Under the pieces are notes generated by a model. That model was not told where the DNA came from. It did no database searches and was given only the letters and a program-made list of their open reading frames with translations. 64,000 bases of DNA from positions 12,214,001 through 12,278,000 of the forward strand of contig QCXZ01000053.1 in assembly GCA_025024175.1 (NCBI GenBank), written 5' to 3'. Below are positions 21,530 through 32,414 of this stretch, one piece after another. Source of the DNA: Rhyzopertha dominica. Taxonomy: Eukaryota; Arthropoda; Insecta; Coleoptera; Bostrichidae. The first letter of the stretch is position 1. Every line of letters begins with the position of its first letter. Position numbers and translations under genes: made by a program.

Positions 21530-21675
21530 ACCGTGTTCGGGTCGGAGAATAGATGATCAAAAAGAAGCATACAATTATAAATTGTCTCGGGCACAACAGC
21601 TTGTTGAATGCGCTTTTCAGATTTTATGTGCAAAGTGGTCGATTTACAGGATCTTCATCTCAAAAGTCTAGGCAG
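21530..21675 (+). pseudogene. PIF-Harbinger transposase scrap
   Basis: A frame through 21545-21670 encodes YNYKLSRAQQLVECAFQILC then AKWSIYR. This is the block around the catalytic glutamate of HARBI1-like transposases, which typically have LSRARR-VE-AFGIL. Here E is kept in VECAF. Only this block survives. It abuts a YqaJ-like scrap. Confidence 0.55.
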
Positions 21676-21689
21676 GACAAAATTACAGA

Positions 21690-21960
21690 AATGTGTATAT
21701 TTCCTTCAGCAGCAACAAAGTATGGCTTCATAAATGAAAAAGATGCTCTCCACGAATATGAACAACATATAAATTAGCAACATACTGATTTTAAAATATA
21801 GGAATGTGGTTGGACTGTTAATGAAATGATTCACTTGTTTCATGTGCATGCCAAGGACCAGGCTGTATTGAAGTTAAAGGTGCCTACTGCATAAAAGACG
21901 TAGATATAAGTTAAATCAAACATATTAAGAATTTCTGGAAAGTGAAAATTTGTACCCCAG
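21690..21960 (+). pseudogene. YqaJ-like exonuclease scrap
   Basis: Frames encode TKYGFINEKDALHEYEQHIN, then ECGWTVNEM, then GCIEVKGAYCIKD. This order matches the YqaJ domain core, in which an E-V-K motif is catalytic (the GxIEVKCP pattern). Stops and missing sequence (the SPDG block is degraded) make it dead. It complements the N-terminal YqaJ part at 4573-4700 but belongs to another copy. Confidence 0.55.
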
Positions 21961-22249
21961 TATAAAAGTATTTTTTAACAAGATTAGGCATGGGCATCCT
22001 TACTGGTTTTTCTATTTGTAACGCCCGCAACTCGCTAACATCTTTTTCAGTACATGGCATCTACCCTCGGGGTTGTCCCTTGAAGTGCCGTTCTTCACTG
22101 TAATTACCCTGGTCTGTGTACTAACCAGAATAGTGCACAGTAAACTGGGGCGTCACAATTTATACTAAAGAAAATAAATATAGCGTCAAAACAAAAAATT
22201 GATAAGGCACTGTTACAATTATTTTACAAAGACTTTCAGCAGTTCAGAG

Positions 22250-22800
22250 TGGTTTAAGATGAAGATTTCGCCAGTACACGAAAGCACTAAATCCATCATA
22301 AGAACTACCAAGTGTGTAAATCATCTATAAAACTTTTCATTCCAAGCCTATATGAGCAACGTCTTACAAAAACTGATAAGAAAAATTGAAAACTACTGAC
22401 GCTATGTCTTAACGATAGACTGCTGGACATCTGCAAATAATGACAGCTTTATTGGTATTACCGTCGTTATACTAATATTTATTATAAATTAAAAGTGTGT
22501 TACGGCTACGGCTAGATATCCAGTATTTAATGAAACCAACATCAATGCAAATTTGCAGAACTGAAAAGCGCGACGCAAGAATTGGGGCGCAGCGCGAAAT
22601 TATACTAGCTGTATCAGACAATGCGGTGAAATTACAAATGCTAGCAAAAATATTATCGAGATTTTGTGCGTAACATTCATAAGTTAGATTTAATAGAGCG
22701 CGATGCCCTTTCATTGCCGGCAGTTGTTGGTGTTTTTGAAAAAGTAATATCAACAGTGTGTCACTTTCAATGAAGTTAAGAGCCACACAAGAGTAAATTC
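22250..22800 (+). pseudogene. hAT transposase scrap (ZBED-like)
   Basis: Out-of-frame pieces match hAT transposases: IPSLYEQRL-like residues near 22345, LTIDCWTSANNDSFIG (about 22408-22460, the T-D-WTS block with the first catalytic aspartate), EIILAVSDNAVKLQM (about 22597-22640, the second aspartate block) and ERDALSLPAVVGVFEKVIST (about 22697-22760). Many stops are present. Confidence 0.65.
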
Positions 22801-22912
22801 AGCTACAATAAAGAGGAGTTAAAGCACTTAGAAAGTTGTTTTAACGAGGTGGAACTCCACTTTCTATATGATAGATAGGTTTATAGATTTAGGCATTACG
22901 CAGCACCGCCGA

Positions 22913-23313
22913 TGTTGGAGCATAAAGCGTGTATTTCGTTGCGCGCAAGTTGGCATCACCGCATGTTCTAGAGTTTTCGGGAAGCATCTAGTAATAGGCG
23001 GCAACAGGGTATATAAGCGCAGCGCCGGTACGACGCGACGGTTGTCGCACTAGAACATTTTGTAATTTCGAGGTTACAAGGCGTAGACGTTGACAAAGTT
23101 GAAAAAACATATAGTATACAGTAATTACACTGTATTAACCGTTATAGTGTACAGTCCACATTGTAAAGTTATTAAGTTACCAGCGATATTATGTTCAGTA
23201 AGGTGTGTAAATAAAAGGTGTGAAAAGAGAGGCTTTCGGATTTCCCGAAGCCCAGAACGGACCCATCGGCCGCTTTACTGGACGTTAGGACGTTACCTCA
23301 ATTAAATATTCAC
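22913..23313 (+). repeat. Possible solo LTR or promoter segment
   Basis: A CpG-containing island in AT-rich surroundings. It has TATATAAGC at about 23011-23019 and AATAAAAGG at 23211, spaced as TATA box and polyadenylation signal often are in LTRs. It begins with TGTTGG and a CACA lies near 23313. No partner LTR was found in the window, so this is a hypothesis. Confidence 0.3.
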
Positions 23314-23607
23314 AAATGGCACTTCTTTCTGCCTGAGGTTTGTAACGTACTTTTGCAGGAATATATGGCACCTGCTGTAAAAGAAGTAATCACATAATAA
23401 CCGAATGCAAGTTTTTATGTTTGGGTTCGCATGGAATGGAAACGTAACAACTATAAATTTGTTAGGAGTACATTTATTGTATGATGTTACATTTAATTAC
23501 TGTACATGACATCTGTCTATCAAAAAACATTTTTGTCTTACATCATGTTACCAAGTGTCCGTACTAATACACTTTCCACATTAGTGCAGGTACTTTAATG
23601 TAACAAT

Positions 23608-24366
23608 TTATCGATCTGTCTTCTTACATTCGTCAAATCTTTTTCCCCAAATTAATATATCGTCTAAATAGCAACCAATATTTTCCAAGCCCCTTAAAAT
23701 GGTATCCATTTTCTCCTGAAATACAGCTGGTGCGCTTTTAATTCCGTAAGGCATATACTGATATTGATATAACCCTTTAAAAGTATTGATCGTTAATAAT
23801 TCTTTGGCAGTATTAGAAAGTTCTAATTGCTGATAAGCATTCTTCAAATCTAATACAGTATAGTATTTGCTTTTACCAATCATTGCTAGCAAGTCATTTA
23901 TGTTTGGTAATGGATAATGTTCTGTTTGAGTAACTGGATTGACTGAAACTTTGTAATCACCACAAATTCGAATTTTTTTATTCTTACCAAATCCTTTTTC
24001 CACTACAACTATTGGCGAAGCCCAATGACTGTGGTTTACCTTTTTTAAAATACCTATGTCCACTAATCTGTCTAATTCAGCCGATACCTTTGATCTCAGT
24101 GAATATGGAACTTGCCTTGCCTTCCAGAAAATCGGTGTCGGTTTGGCTACCAGTATTATGTCAACGTTAGATCCTGTGTATTTACCATTGCCCTTACTAA
24201 AAACAGAATAATGCTGAATGAAATATTTAACTGTTTCATCAACAATCTTTTCATTAACATCGGTATTGATTTTATTAACAAATTCCAGTTTTATATTTAG
24301 ACTTTGTAACCAATTTCTACCCATTAACATAGGACTCATTCTGTTATTGTTACTTTCAACTACCAA
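23608..24366 (-). pseudogene. pol: Gypsy II pol, truncated after RT active site
   Basis: Frame with LMGRNWLQSLNI, RICGDYKVSVNPVTQ, YTVLDLKNAYQQL (first RT aspartate), FQEKMD and GCYLDDILIWGKRFDECKK. The catalytic YLDD is present. Eight codons after DECKK the frame runs into the 3' LTR and stops. Everything from the RT thumb onward is missing. The coding part is otherwise open for 252 codons, so the deletion may be recent or may have happened during reverse transcription. Confidence 0.85.
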
Positions 24367-24419
24367 TAAGGTTAATTCTTTAGCAACAGTCTTATACTTA
24401 ACTGGAACATAAATTTTCC

Positions 24420-25371
24420 CTATTTAAGCAATTCGAATTCAGAAAACTTATTCTTATAGATATGTTCATTAATTAGTGAAATGGATGCGCCAGTGTCTTC
24501 TTCCATTTGACAATTTTGTGACGCTATCATAACATTCAAGACAAAGGAATTGTTTATTGAAAGCACCTCACCAGACGTGTAGAATAACTTTTCGTCCATG
24601 ACAGTTTCTTCCTCTTCTTGGTCTTCATTGCTTTCGTCATCCCCATCCATATACTTCACCACCTTCTTTGCTCTGCATACCCTTATCAGATGTCCCTTTT
24701 TCCCACATCTTTTGCAAGTGTATTCTGAATATTTACACTCTCCTGGATGCTTTTTACCACAGCAGTTACATGCTTCTTTTCCCTTCTTCTCCTTGGCTTT
24801 CTTTTCTGGAAATTTGTTCTTTGTTGCCTCCTTTTGTGAATAGTGAACTTCCTTCATCTGCATTTCTTTTGACTCTTTTTCCGCTAATTCTAGACTCACA
24901 GCTAATTTTAGTGCCTCTGTGAATGAGCGGTCTTTCACTAAAGTTTCTTTCTGTATTTTGTTATCCCGTAAACCAGTTATAAATCGGTCTCTCAGCGCTT
25001 CATTTAGAAAATTTCCAAATTTGCATGGTATTGCAGTTTTCTTTAACTACTGCATACTCACTCACACTTTCATTTGTTCCTTGTTCTCTCTTCCAAAACT
25101 GAAATGTTTCAATGATTGTCAACTTTGCTGGTTGAAAATGTTCAGACAACACTTCCTCGATTTCTTTGAAAGACAAATCTTCAGGGTTTTTCGTCATAAC
25201 CAAATTCGTTAGTGTTTCATACACTTTTGCTCCCATCAACAGTAAGAACATGTTGACTTGTTTCGCTTCATCAGTGCCATTTACAGAGAAATACAACTTT
25301 AACCGTTTTAAGTAGGTTGAAAATACTTCCCTAGAAGGATCAAATTCTTTAATTTTTCCGATTTCCGTCAT
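24420..25371 (-). pseudogene. gag: Gypsy II gag and protease
   Basis: Gag begins MTEIGKIKEFDPSREVFSTY at 25371 and runs to a stop at 25000. It continues in another frame (24420-24938) with a lysine/glutamate-rich part, two zinc knuckles (CNCCGKKHPGEC and CKRCGKKGHLIRVC), an acidic stretch, and the protease motif EEDTGASISLINEHIY. The break between the two frames is a single frameshift or a small deletion near 25000. Confidence 0.8.
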
Positions 25372-25873
25372 TTTCCTTAAGCAAACCCTTATTTTTCTTG
25401 ATCTAGTTTTTTATTTCAACACGTGCTTTTAGCGGTTTTCTCTCGGTAACTTCACTTTTCTTCACGTACGACTAACTGTTTTACAGTTTGATTGCCCCAA
25501 TCCATGCATGTTCAACGTCCTCGTCGCCAGTTTTATGTTTGGGTTCGCATGGAATGGAAACGTAACAACTATAAACTTGTTAGGAGTACATTTAATGTGT
25601 GATGTTACATTTAATTACTGTACATGACATCTGTCTATCAAAAATCATTTTTATCTTACATCATGTTACCAAGTGTCCGTACTAATACACTACACAAGTA
25701 AATCTACTTATTCAACAAAAAAGTCACCGCTGTATACACTTACCACATTAGTGCAGGTACTTTAATGTAACAATTTGTCGATCATAAATCAGGATAAAAG
25801 TTACTAACATCACAACACTGCCGATGGCTCAACACGAACACGTATTGAAATCATCAGGACTAGAATAAGGAGT

Positions 25874-26488
25874 ATGGAATATGGTGCAAACCTAACGCGA
25901 AAAACACGTCCGAGCCGAGCCAAATCCCAAGGATTTGGGATAGTTTTAAACGAAAAATTCTTAATCGCTGAAAATGCTGAGTCTAATATTATGTCTTCAT
26001 TGCTTTCACATGCAGCAGACATACTTCGTCAAATGTTAAAAGCGCCCACAAAACAAAAATATACATGCACACCGGCTTTAAGAACCTTTGCTCTTATGTT
26101 CACTTTTATTTATAACTTTGTACGACAGACTTTCAATCGGTCCTTAACCCATCCTAGTTCTATTTCAAAGTGGTATCAGTCAGTGGGTGGATTTTCAGTT
26201 TGGAAAACAGAAGCGTTAAATGCCTTAAAGATCAAAGCAGAAGATGCAGAAATTAAAGAAATAAGAGTATTCTGTAATTTAGTGCTCGATGAAATGTCGA
26301 TCACAAAACAGTATAACGGACTGGAAAAGAATTCACTGGCTAGGTTGATGTTGGTACAAGTATTGCTACAGATACTTTCTCAGAAGCAAACAAGGTTTTG
26401 TTTTGTATGCTTGTATAATGTGTTAAAACAACAGTTTCACCTTTCCGATAGGGAAATGTCCATGTTCTTTTCTATTTTATACATTTAG
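25874..26488 (+). pseudogene. P-type transposase fragment
   Basis: A 204-codon open frame matches the middle of P-superfamily/THAP9-like transposases: ALRTFALMF near residue 68, then FNRSLTHPSSISKWYQSVGG (residues 89-108), then ALNALKIKAEDAE, then CNLVLDEMSI (residues 135-144, where the family has the first catalytic aspartate in DEMSI). After a frameshift near 26320, VDVGTSIATDTFSEANKV continues the homology in another frame. No THAP domain lies upstream. The Gypsy II LTR lies just before. Confidence 0.75.
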
Positions 26489-26599
26489 CATTTTGAGGCA
26501 TTGTTAAATTGAAGCATGGAGTGATACACGGTTGGGCAACGTGTTAAAGTAAAGCGAATGGTTTAAAAAAATAAGCGTTCGAAAAAACATGTTCGCGTT

Positions 26600-26900
26600 A
26601 GGTACGTGATGTCTTCGATTAACACGGTTCTTCTGTGAGCGCACAATTCTGAATATCGTGCACAAGATGTATCGCTGAGAAACCGATGCACAAACAGAGA
26701 ATGTGATTTTTTGGTTGGCGGCGTCATTGGTCCGATGTCGTGCGATTTGACCCACTTGGACTTTTTATTTTGGGTTTGTTGAAGTCTAACTTATGCAGGA
26801 AAGCCTAACGCCATTTAAGCATCGAGCAACACCGTGGAGGAGCAACTACCCCACAATGTTATCGAAAATGTAATGAAACGGAACGAAGTCTGCCGCTAAA
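26600..26900 (+). pseudogene. Mariner-like (DUF4817-type) transposase scrap
   Basis: Plus-strand frames give GGVIGPMSCDLTHLDFLFWV near 26712-26775, corresponding to the conserved GGPI-WPPRSPDLTPLDFFLWG block of a mariner-related insect family. A following part resembles its C-terminal helix region. Strongly decayed. Confidence 0.45.
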
Positions 26901-26904
26901 GTGT

Positions 26905-27381
26905 TCCGTACTTAATTGCCATCGATTAAATAATCGAATAAAAAAAGTCTTGTACGCCATGTTTTCATGGTAAAAACCCTTATTTGAACACCCTTTAAGT
27001 GTAAAGTGGCGTCGCAATATAGGAAGCACACACGACGAATGCGGCCGTGTATATGACGTAAGTGAGCTGAAAACAAATGGGCAATTCTAATAATATCTAG
27101 TACGAAGACGTGTAATAACTGCAAACATCAATAAATTTACCCCCTTGCAGTGTTGAATTGGAGATAAGAAAAATACAAAGTTTGTGCATATTTGTTCAGA
27201 TTAAAGGTGAGATGCCGAATTTTTGTAGAACAGAAGCTATATAATTTATTAACCTAACACTGTCGTATCCACCATGAGTATTATTATTTTTCACAAATTA
27301 AGCACCGCGGTTACTTATTTTTTATAATAAAACGTTAATTATTGTAGTTGAGCGAGAACAGGAATTGAAAAGGGCAGGGTA
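26905..27381. other. No gene seen
   Basis: AT-rich flank of the MULE. No coding blocks recognised. Confidence 0.4.
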
Positions 27382-30300
27382 CGATTGCGCCAAAAATACC
27401 TGTTCTAATCCCAAGCTCCAAAAAGGTCATGTAATCCGTTGGTACGATTGCGCCGATGGCAGATTTAATCCTCCCAGTGGGAGGCAAATTGCCACACTTA
27501 CGAAATCCGGTCAAAACTACCTAAATTCCTTTTGGGTTATGAATCCTGCACAGTTTCTGAGAAATCCTATGTAGTTCTAGAAACATTTGAAAAGAATGAA
27601 GTATTTTTATTGGCTTCACAAACTGGGTAGCAGGTTTCTTCAAAATTATTAAGAAAAGAAGAAAGCACTAAGAACAATGAAAACGTTTTTTAAAACCCAA
27701 TTTTTTGAAGTTAAGGATAACCAATTTCTTCTAATTAATAATGCTTAGGGTTTAGGGGCCTTCCAGTTTATAGAATGTGGCATTAACTAATTGCGATTGA
27801 ATATTTTATTTGCGATTACTTGCGAATTTTGACCATTCAAATGTAGGAAAATATCAAGTTAACAAATTAAATGCTCGATATTATCACAGATATATATTCA
27901 GAATGCAGACTGCACTTTTCGATTAATTTAACAAAAACGCATGAAACTAAATATTCGATATGAATTTATAAAAATAATTGATAAAACTAATAGGCGCTCG
28001 ATAAATCTAGTGTTAGATCGATATAACATTCAATTGTCTTCGGATATAATAAACATTGGTCTGTTGGAGCCATGAACCATCACCACAATCAAATGAGACA
28101 CATTAATGCAAGTATTTAATCATTTCTGATTGACAAAATAAACAATTTATGAATTTTCGGGGCAAATTACCGAAATAATATATCCAACTTTTTGTTTCAA
28201 CTCGCGGTTCGAGGACAACGGACAAAGCTTTTGTAGATTTGCGTAACATTTAATTACCACATTCTTTATATTTGCGTTTTTCTTGTTCACTTATCTCAAA
28301 TGGTCCTTTAAACGATTTAAAATAGAAGTAATTGCAAATGGGCTTCTGCGCCTGTCAATTTGTCTGGTACCCACTGTCGGCAACCTGTGATAAGTAAAAG
28401 CACTGTTGCTGTTACCAACCTTAAGGTTTATTAAGTGGGCATTATGAAAAGAAACTTACTTTATTTTCTTTCTCGTTACTTTTCCTTTTTTCTTGTTTTG
28501 ATCTCTTTCTTTAGAAAATCGTTAAATAAATTACTTAGGCTAATTTACACCTAGAATGTTGTGGTAATGTTCTGGTTTCTTGATTTGTTGATTCCAATAA
28601 CAGAGAAGGGCGGATGAGTAGGTGGAGGGGGAAGGGTAAGAAACTGTTGCATATAAACAGACGTTTTGTTAAAAGGTCTCATTACAATAATTGTGACAAA
28701 GCTCGGTGGGTGTAATAGTAATAGTATATTCTTAAAAACGAATATGGAAATAATGTTCAGTGAACGAGGAAAACCTCNAATAGNTTTTGAAAATTTCAAA
28801 TTTCGAAAATGTGAAACTACAAAAAAAAGTGTTAAATGGAGGTGCACCAATAAATTCTGCGGATCCANGCTCTATACAGATGAAGCAGGCACTANAANTT
28901 TGGGTAAGTAAATGTTTGAGTTTTTTCACAGAAAGTTAAAACTGTTTTTTTTTCTACCTTTTTTTGTACGTTTGACACGATGATAAAAAATTGTATCAAA
29001 TTTAGCCAGAAATTGTTTTATTTCTTGCATCAAATTTGATCCAAAAAAACGTCATCGTGTCAAACAGACTTAAGAATAGAAATTATTACTTACTAATTTA
29101 ACTTATACAATTTTTACAGAAAAAAATATAAATCACGACCATCCTCAAGAAGCATCACTGCAGATTCAAGTCTTTCGGAACTCCTTGAAAAGAAAGGCTG
29201 TGGATGACATCTGCGAAAAACCAGCTAAACTTATCCATGCCGAAGTCGCACAGTCGCCATCTCTTCTTGACACTTTGAACATAAAACATACACAAAATAT
29301 TCGTGTCTTTATAGAAAACGTCGAGCTCATTATTCAAAACTGCCAACAAATTTGCCCGAAACATTTCTTTGGCTTGATAAGGAAAAAATCGAAACATGTA
29401 AGCAAGAGAACTTTTTATTAGCTAACTGTCGCAAAAGCAATATTGTTATATTTTCTTGTAACAGCAATTTAAGTTGTCTCACTTCATGCTCCACACTTTA
29501 TATGGATTTTTGATTATGCGCCAAAGCATTTCCTGCAAATGTTCTCATTACATGGTATAGTAAATGGTCATTATATCCCCTTAGTATTTTGTTTACTACC
29601 AAATAAGAGTAAAGAATCATATTTAAACAGCTTTAAAATAATTAAAGAAAAATGTATGGACTTAGGACTTACATTCCTTCCAAATCAAATAGTCGTTGAT
29701 TTTGAATATTCTATTCACCAAGCAATAAAAGAAATGTGGTCAAGTGTAACAATTATAGGTTGCCGATTTCATTTATCCCAATCATGGATTCGAAAAATTC
29801 AAAAATTAGGTCTAATGAGTGAATATAAAAATCATAACTCAAAAATAGGAAATTTTTTAAACTGGATATTTGGTTTATCATTTTTGGAACCAGAAACTGT
29901 TGGCGACTGTTTTGCATTCGATTTTTTAGCTGAAGATATTAGTGATTCTCGAGTAACAAAGTTTTTAGATTACCTTACTGAAAATTATGTGGAAGAAAAT
30001 TCTTTATTTCCCCCTCAACTTTGGGCTTCCGCATCAGTGACCTCTGAAAGAACCACAAACTGTTGTGAGTCCTTCCACTCAGAATTTAACAAAAAATTTT
30101 ATCAAACACATCCTAACATTATCCAATTTTTAGAAGTTTTAAAACAGTTTCAAACAAAGGTCTACATAAAAATAAATAGTGTAAATATTCAAAAACGAAT
30201 ATTTAATAAAAAATATAGAGAGCGTTTAGAGCATTTAAATAAAATACTAAAACAATATAAAAATAACGAAATTGATCGTTTTCATTTTGTAAAAGCTGCT

Positions 30301-30674
30301 TCCTTTCATTACGGTAAACTATTTTAGAGCGCATCATTATTGCATTTATCTTATTATTTTTTGTTTATTTTAATTAATACCTATGTTTATGTATATAGAG
30401 AATCTGCATTTTTGTAATATTTCTTTTAAAATAAAAAAAGATTTTTCAAAAAGTTGTTTTATTATAACCACGATATTTATATACATAATATGTTGTATGT
30501 ATTGTATAAGAACATACATAACGGCAATTTCGGCCAATTTCTTATCTCAATGTTTAACAGGATATTAACCGCAGGTGGCGGCGCAATCGAGTCTAAGGAT
30601 TAACTGACCCTTTACTCCAACCGGCGCAATCGTCCCCTCGGATTAAAGCAAAGCAGGTAAAATCGGCGCAATCG
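27382..30674 (+). mobile_element. MULE (Mutator-like element) with FLYWCH gene
   Basis: A transposase gene is flanked by repeated words in inverted orientation: CGATTGCGCC at 27382-27391 and 27445-27454 on the left, GGCGCAATCG at 30580-30589, 30623-30632 and 30665-30674 on the right. Sequence inward of the outermost copies also matches in inverse (TACCTG and TAATCC follow at similar distances). The borders given are the outermost copies. No 8-9 bp target duplication was recognised. The right end abuts an unrelated open frame at 30688. Confidence 0.6.
28743..30327 (+). pseudogene. MULE transposase with FLYWCH zinc finger
   Basis: Exon 1 (about 28743-28903) encodes a FLYWCH-type zinc finger: FSERGKP, FRKCETTKKSVKWRCTNKFC with a C-C pair, then GTAAGT at 28904. 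Exon 2 starts after TTTTACAG near 29120 with NHDHPQEA (the histidine pair of the finger) and continues open to 29421. After a frameshift, YMDF and APKHFLQMFSLHGIVNGHYI follow (first catalytic aspartate near 29503). The last open frame (29539-30327) has VVDFEYSIHQAIKEM (second aspartate), GCRFHLSQSWIRKIQKLG, and TTNCCESFHSEF, where the third acidic residue of MULE transposases is expected. Six Ns sit in and near exon 1. At least one frameshift and one stop near 29421-29470 make it inactive as assembled. Confidence 0.7.
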
Positions 30675-30687
30675 GGTTACACCGGAT

Positions 30688-31695
30688 ATGTTAGAGGGAG
30701 TTTGTAATTATGACATAGCTTTAATACTGCACAGTTTTATTTATGACTTAAAATTATTTAGCTTAGATACATTAAACTCTATAATTGAATCATTTAATTA
30801 TGGGTCATTTACTAACATTCCTCCTAGAATTAATGAGCAAGTATTGAAAAAAGGAAATATAAAAATGTCAGCGTCTGAAATGATACGTTTTGTATCACAT
30901 TTAGGAGTTACGATTGGATTTCTCATACCCGAATGTAATGTTCATTGGAATTTGTTCACAACTTTGCTAAAAATTTTGCATATTATAGTGGATAAATCTA
31001 CAATACCTGAAAATGAACTCCTATTAAAATCATTAATTTCTGAACACCACTACATTTACTGTGTTGTGCTGAAACAAGATTTGAAACCCAAGCATCATAA
31101 TATGACCCACTATCCACGCATATTGAACCAAGTAGGTCCTCTAGTTCATATATGGTCTATGCGTTTTGAAGCAAAGCACAGATCATCGAAAATAACAGCA
31201 AATATAAGTTGCTCTAGAAAGAATATTTGTCACATCTTGGCAGTCAAAAACCAGCTGCGAACGTGTTACAGATTTATTTCATGCAATACATTTGAAATGA
31301 TTAAAACAGAGTTTGGACCAACAGAACTAATTGATCCTAAATTCTATAGATACCGTGATATTTTTTTAAATAAAATTTTAGACTTTATAGAAAGCCACAA
31401 ATGGCTTAAAATTATGGGAGTGACATTCAAGAAATTAAGTTCCATATTAATTAAAATAGAAGAATTGCCCTTCTTTGGGAAAATTTTTGACTTCATTACA
31501 ATAGACGGTGATACTCATATTGTATATGAGGAAATGCTTACTTTATGTTTTACTGAACATTTGCAAGCTTTTGAAATCAAATTAACTGAAAAAATAAATA
31601 CTATAAAAGTCAAAGAACTTTGCACTGTTGCTTGTCACACAGTCTCAACCTGTACTGATGGGAAGTGTTACGTTACTAAGATAAGTAGAATCTAA
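30688..31695 (+). CDS. 335-codon ORF, C-terminal part of an unassigned transposase-like protein
   Basis: An unbroken frame from ATG 30688 to TAA 31695. Visible blocks are MLEGVCNYDIALILH at the very start, SLDTLNSIIESFNYG, KMSASEMIRF, LKPKHHNMTHYPRILNQVGP (about residues 131-150), WSMRFEAKHRSSKITAN and SRKNICHILAVKNQL. Related proteins in other animals, from memory, have a D-MHDLLEGV block ahead of this region, so the ORF lacks the N-terminal half and begins mid-domain exactly where the MULE ends. I suspect a CACTA/TNP2-related DDE transposase but cannot confirm. A poly-T-rich, AT-rich 3' region follows. The absence of stops over 1 kb suggests this piece decayed little, or is conserved. Confidence 0.5.
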   Translation: MLEGVCNYDIALILHSFIYDLKLFSLDTLNSIIESFNYGSFTNIPPRINEQVLKKGNIKMSASEMIRFVSHLGVTIGFLIPECNVHWNLFTTLLKILHIIVDKSTIPENELLLKSLISEHHYIYCVVLKQDLKPKHHNMTHYPRILNQVGPLVHIWSMRFEAKHRSSKITANISCSRKNICHILAVKNQLRTCYRFISCNTFEMIKTEFGPTELIDPKFYRYRDIFLNKILDFIESHKWLKIMGVTFKKLSSILIKIEELPFFGKIFDFITIDGDTHIVYEEMLTLCFTEHLQAFEIKLTEKINTIKVKELCTVACHTVSTCTDGKCYVTKISRI

Positions 31696-32412
31696 TATTA
31701 TGTTCGATAGCTATATATTGTAGCTTTACATTTGTATTCTGTTTAGTTTTTTTTATATATTTTTGTTATATCTGTGTATACTGTTTATGGTAAGAATTGT
31801 GTATTTTGTGTTTTTCCTTTGAAATACAACATTTGCAAAAGGTTTGTGTTTTATTTTTATTGCTTACCTATCTTCGTTATAATAATGTATTTCAGTTTTT
31901 CTACGTCTGCAGGTTTTTGTTACTGATGAATAACTGTTATTTTATTTTAACGTGCTATTTATTTAATACTTACAAAATTACAAAGTAGTTTTGGGTTTAT
32001 CTGTGCTCCAAAAATAAAAGAAAAAGATAATTGAGCCATGACTAAACCAAAACCAATTTGTGATAATTACAATATAATAGTTATTCATTAGAACTAAAAG
32101 CCTGCAAACTCAAGAAAACAATAATTGTGACGGTAAAAATAACAGCATAAGTATAGTTTCCACAACAATATTTTCTTGTAACAACAAAGGTTTAATATTG
32201 TTTGAGCAACAAAAACATATTGTTACATCAAACACATAATACTATTTACATGTACCATAATTTTCGTTGGAGTAATCAACTTTTATTGTACAAGTAACAA
32301 TTCTAATTTGTTAATTTAATTATCTTGGATAATTGATAGTGCAATATTCTGCAATGATAACATAATAGTTACTGTAACAGTAAATACTGTTATCCCTATA
32401 TCAAATGTATAA
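31696..32412. other. No gene seen
   Basis: Very AT-rich sequence following the 335-codon ORF. No coding block, structural RNA or repeat boundary was recognised before the mariner target site at 32413. Confidence 0.5.
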
Positions 32413-32414
32413 TA

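Larger units (their letters stand above)
23418..25784 (-). mobile_element. Gypsy-type LTR retrotransposon II, 3' half deleted
   Basis: Right (5') LTR at 25536-25784 (about 249 bp, TG to CA). Left (3') LTR at 23418-23616 is the same sequence with about 50 bp missing before CCACATTAGTG. The minus strand next to the 5' LTR reads CTGGCGACGAGGAC, primer-binding-like. Gag, protease and the first part of RT are present, but the left LTR follows directly after the RT YLDD block. RNase H, integrase and the polypurine tract are therefore deleted, and the element cannot move itself. No target duplication was recognised. Confidence 0.85.

Noticed and set aside
24598..24922. Plus-strand cysteine/serine-rich open frames
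   Set aside because: Antisense to the zinc-knuckle and lysine-rich part of Gypsy II gag.
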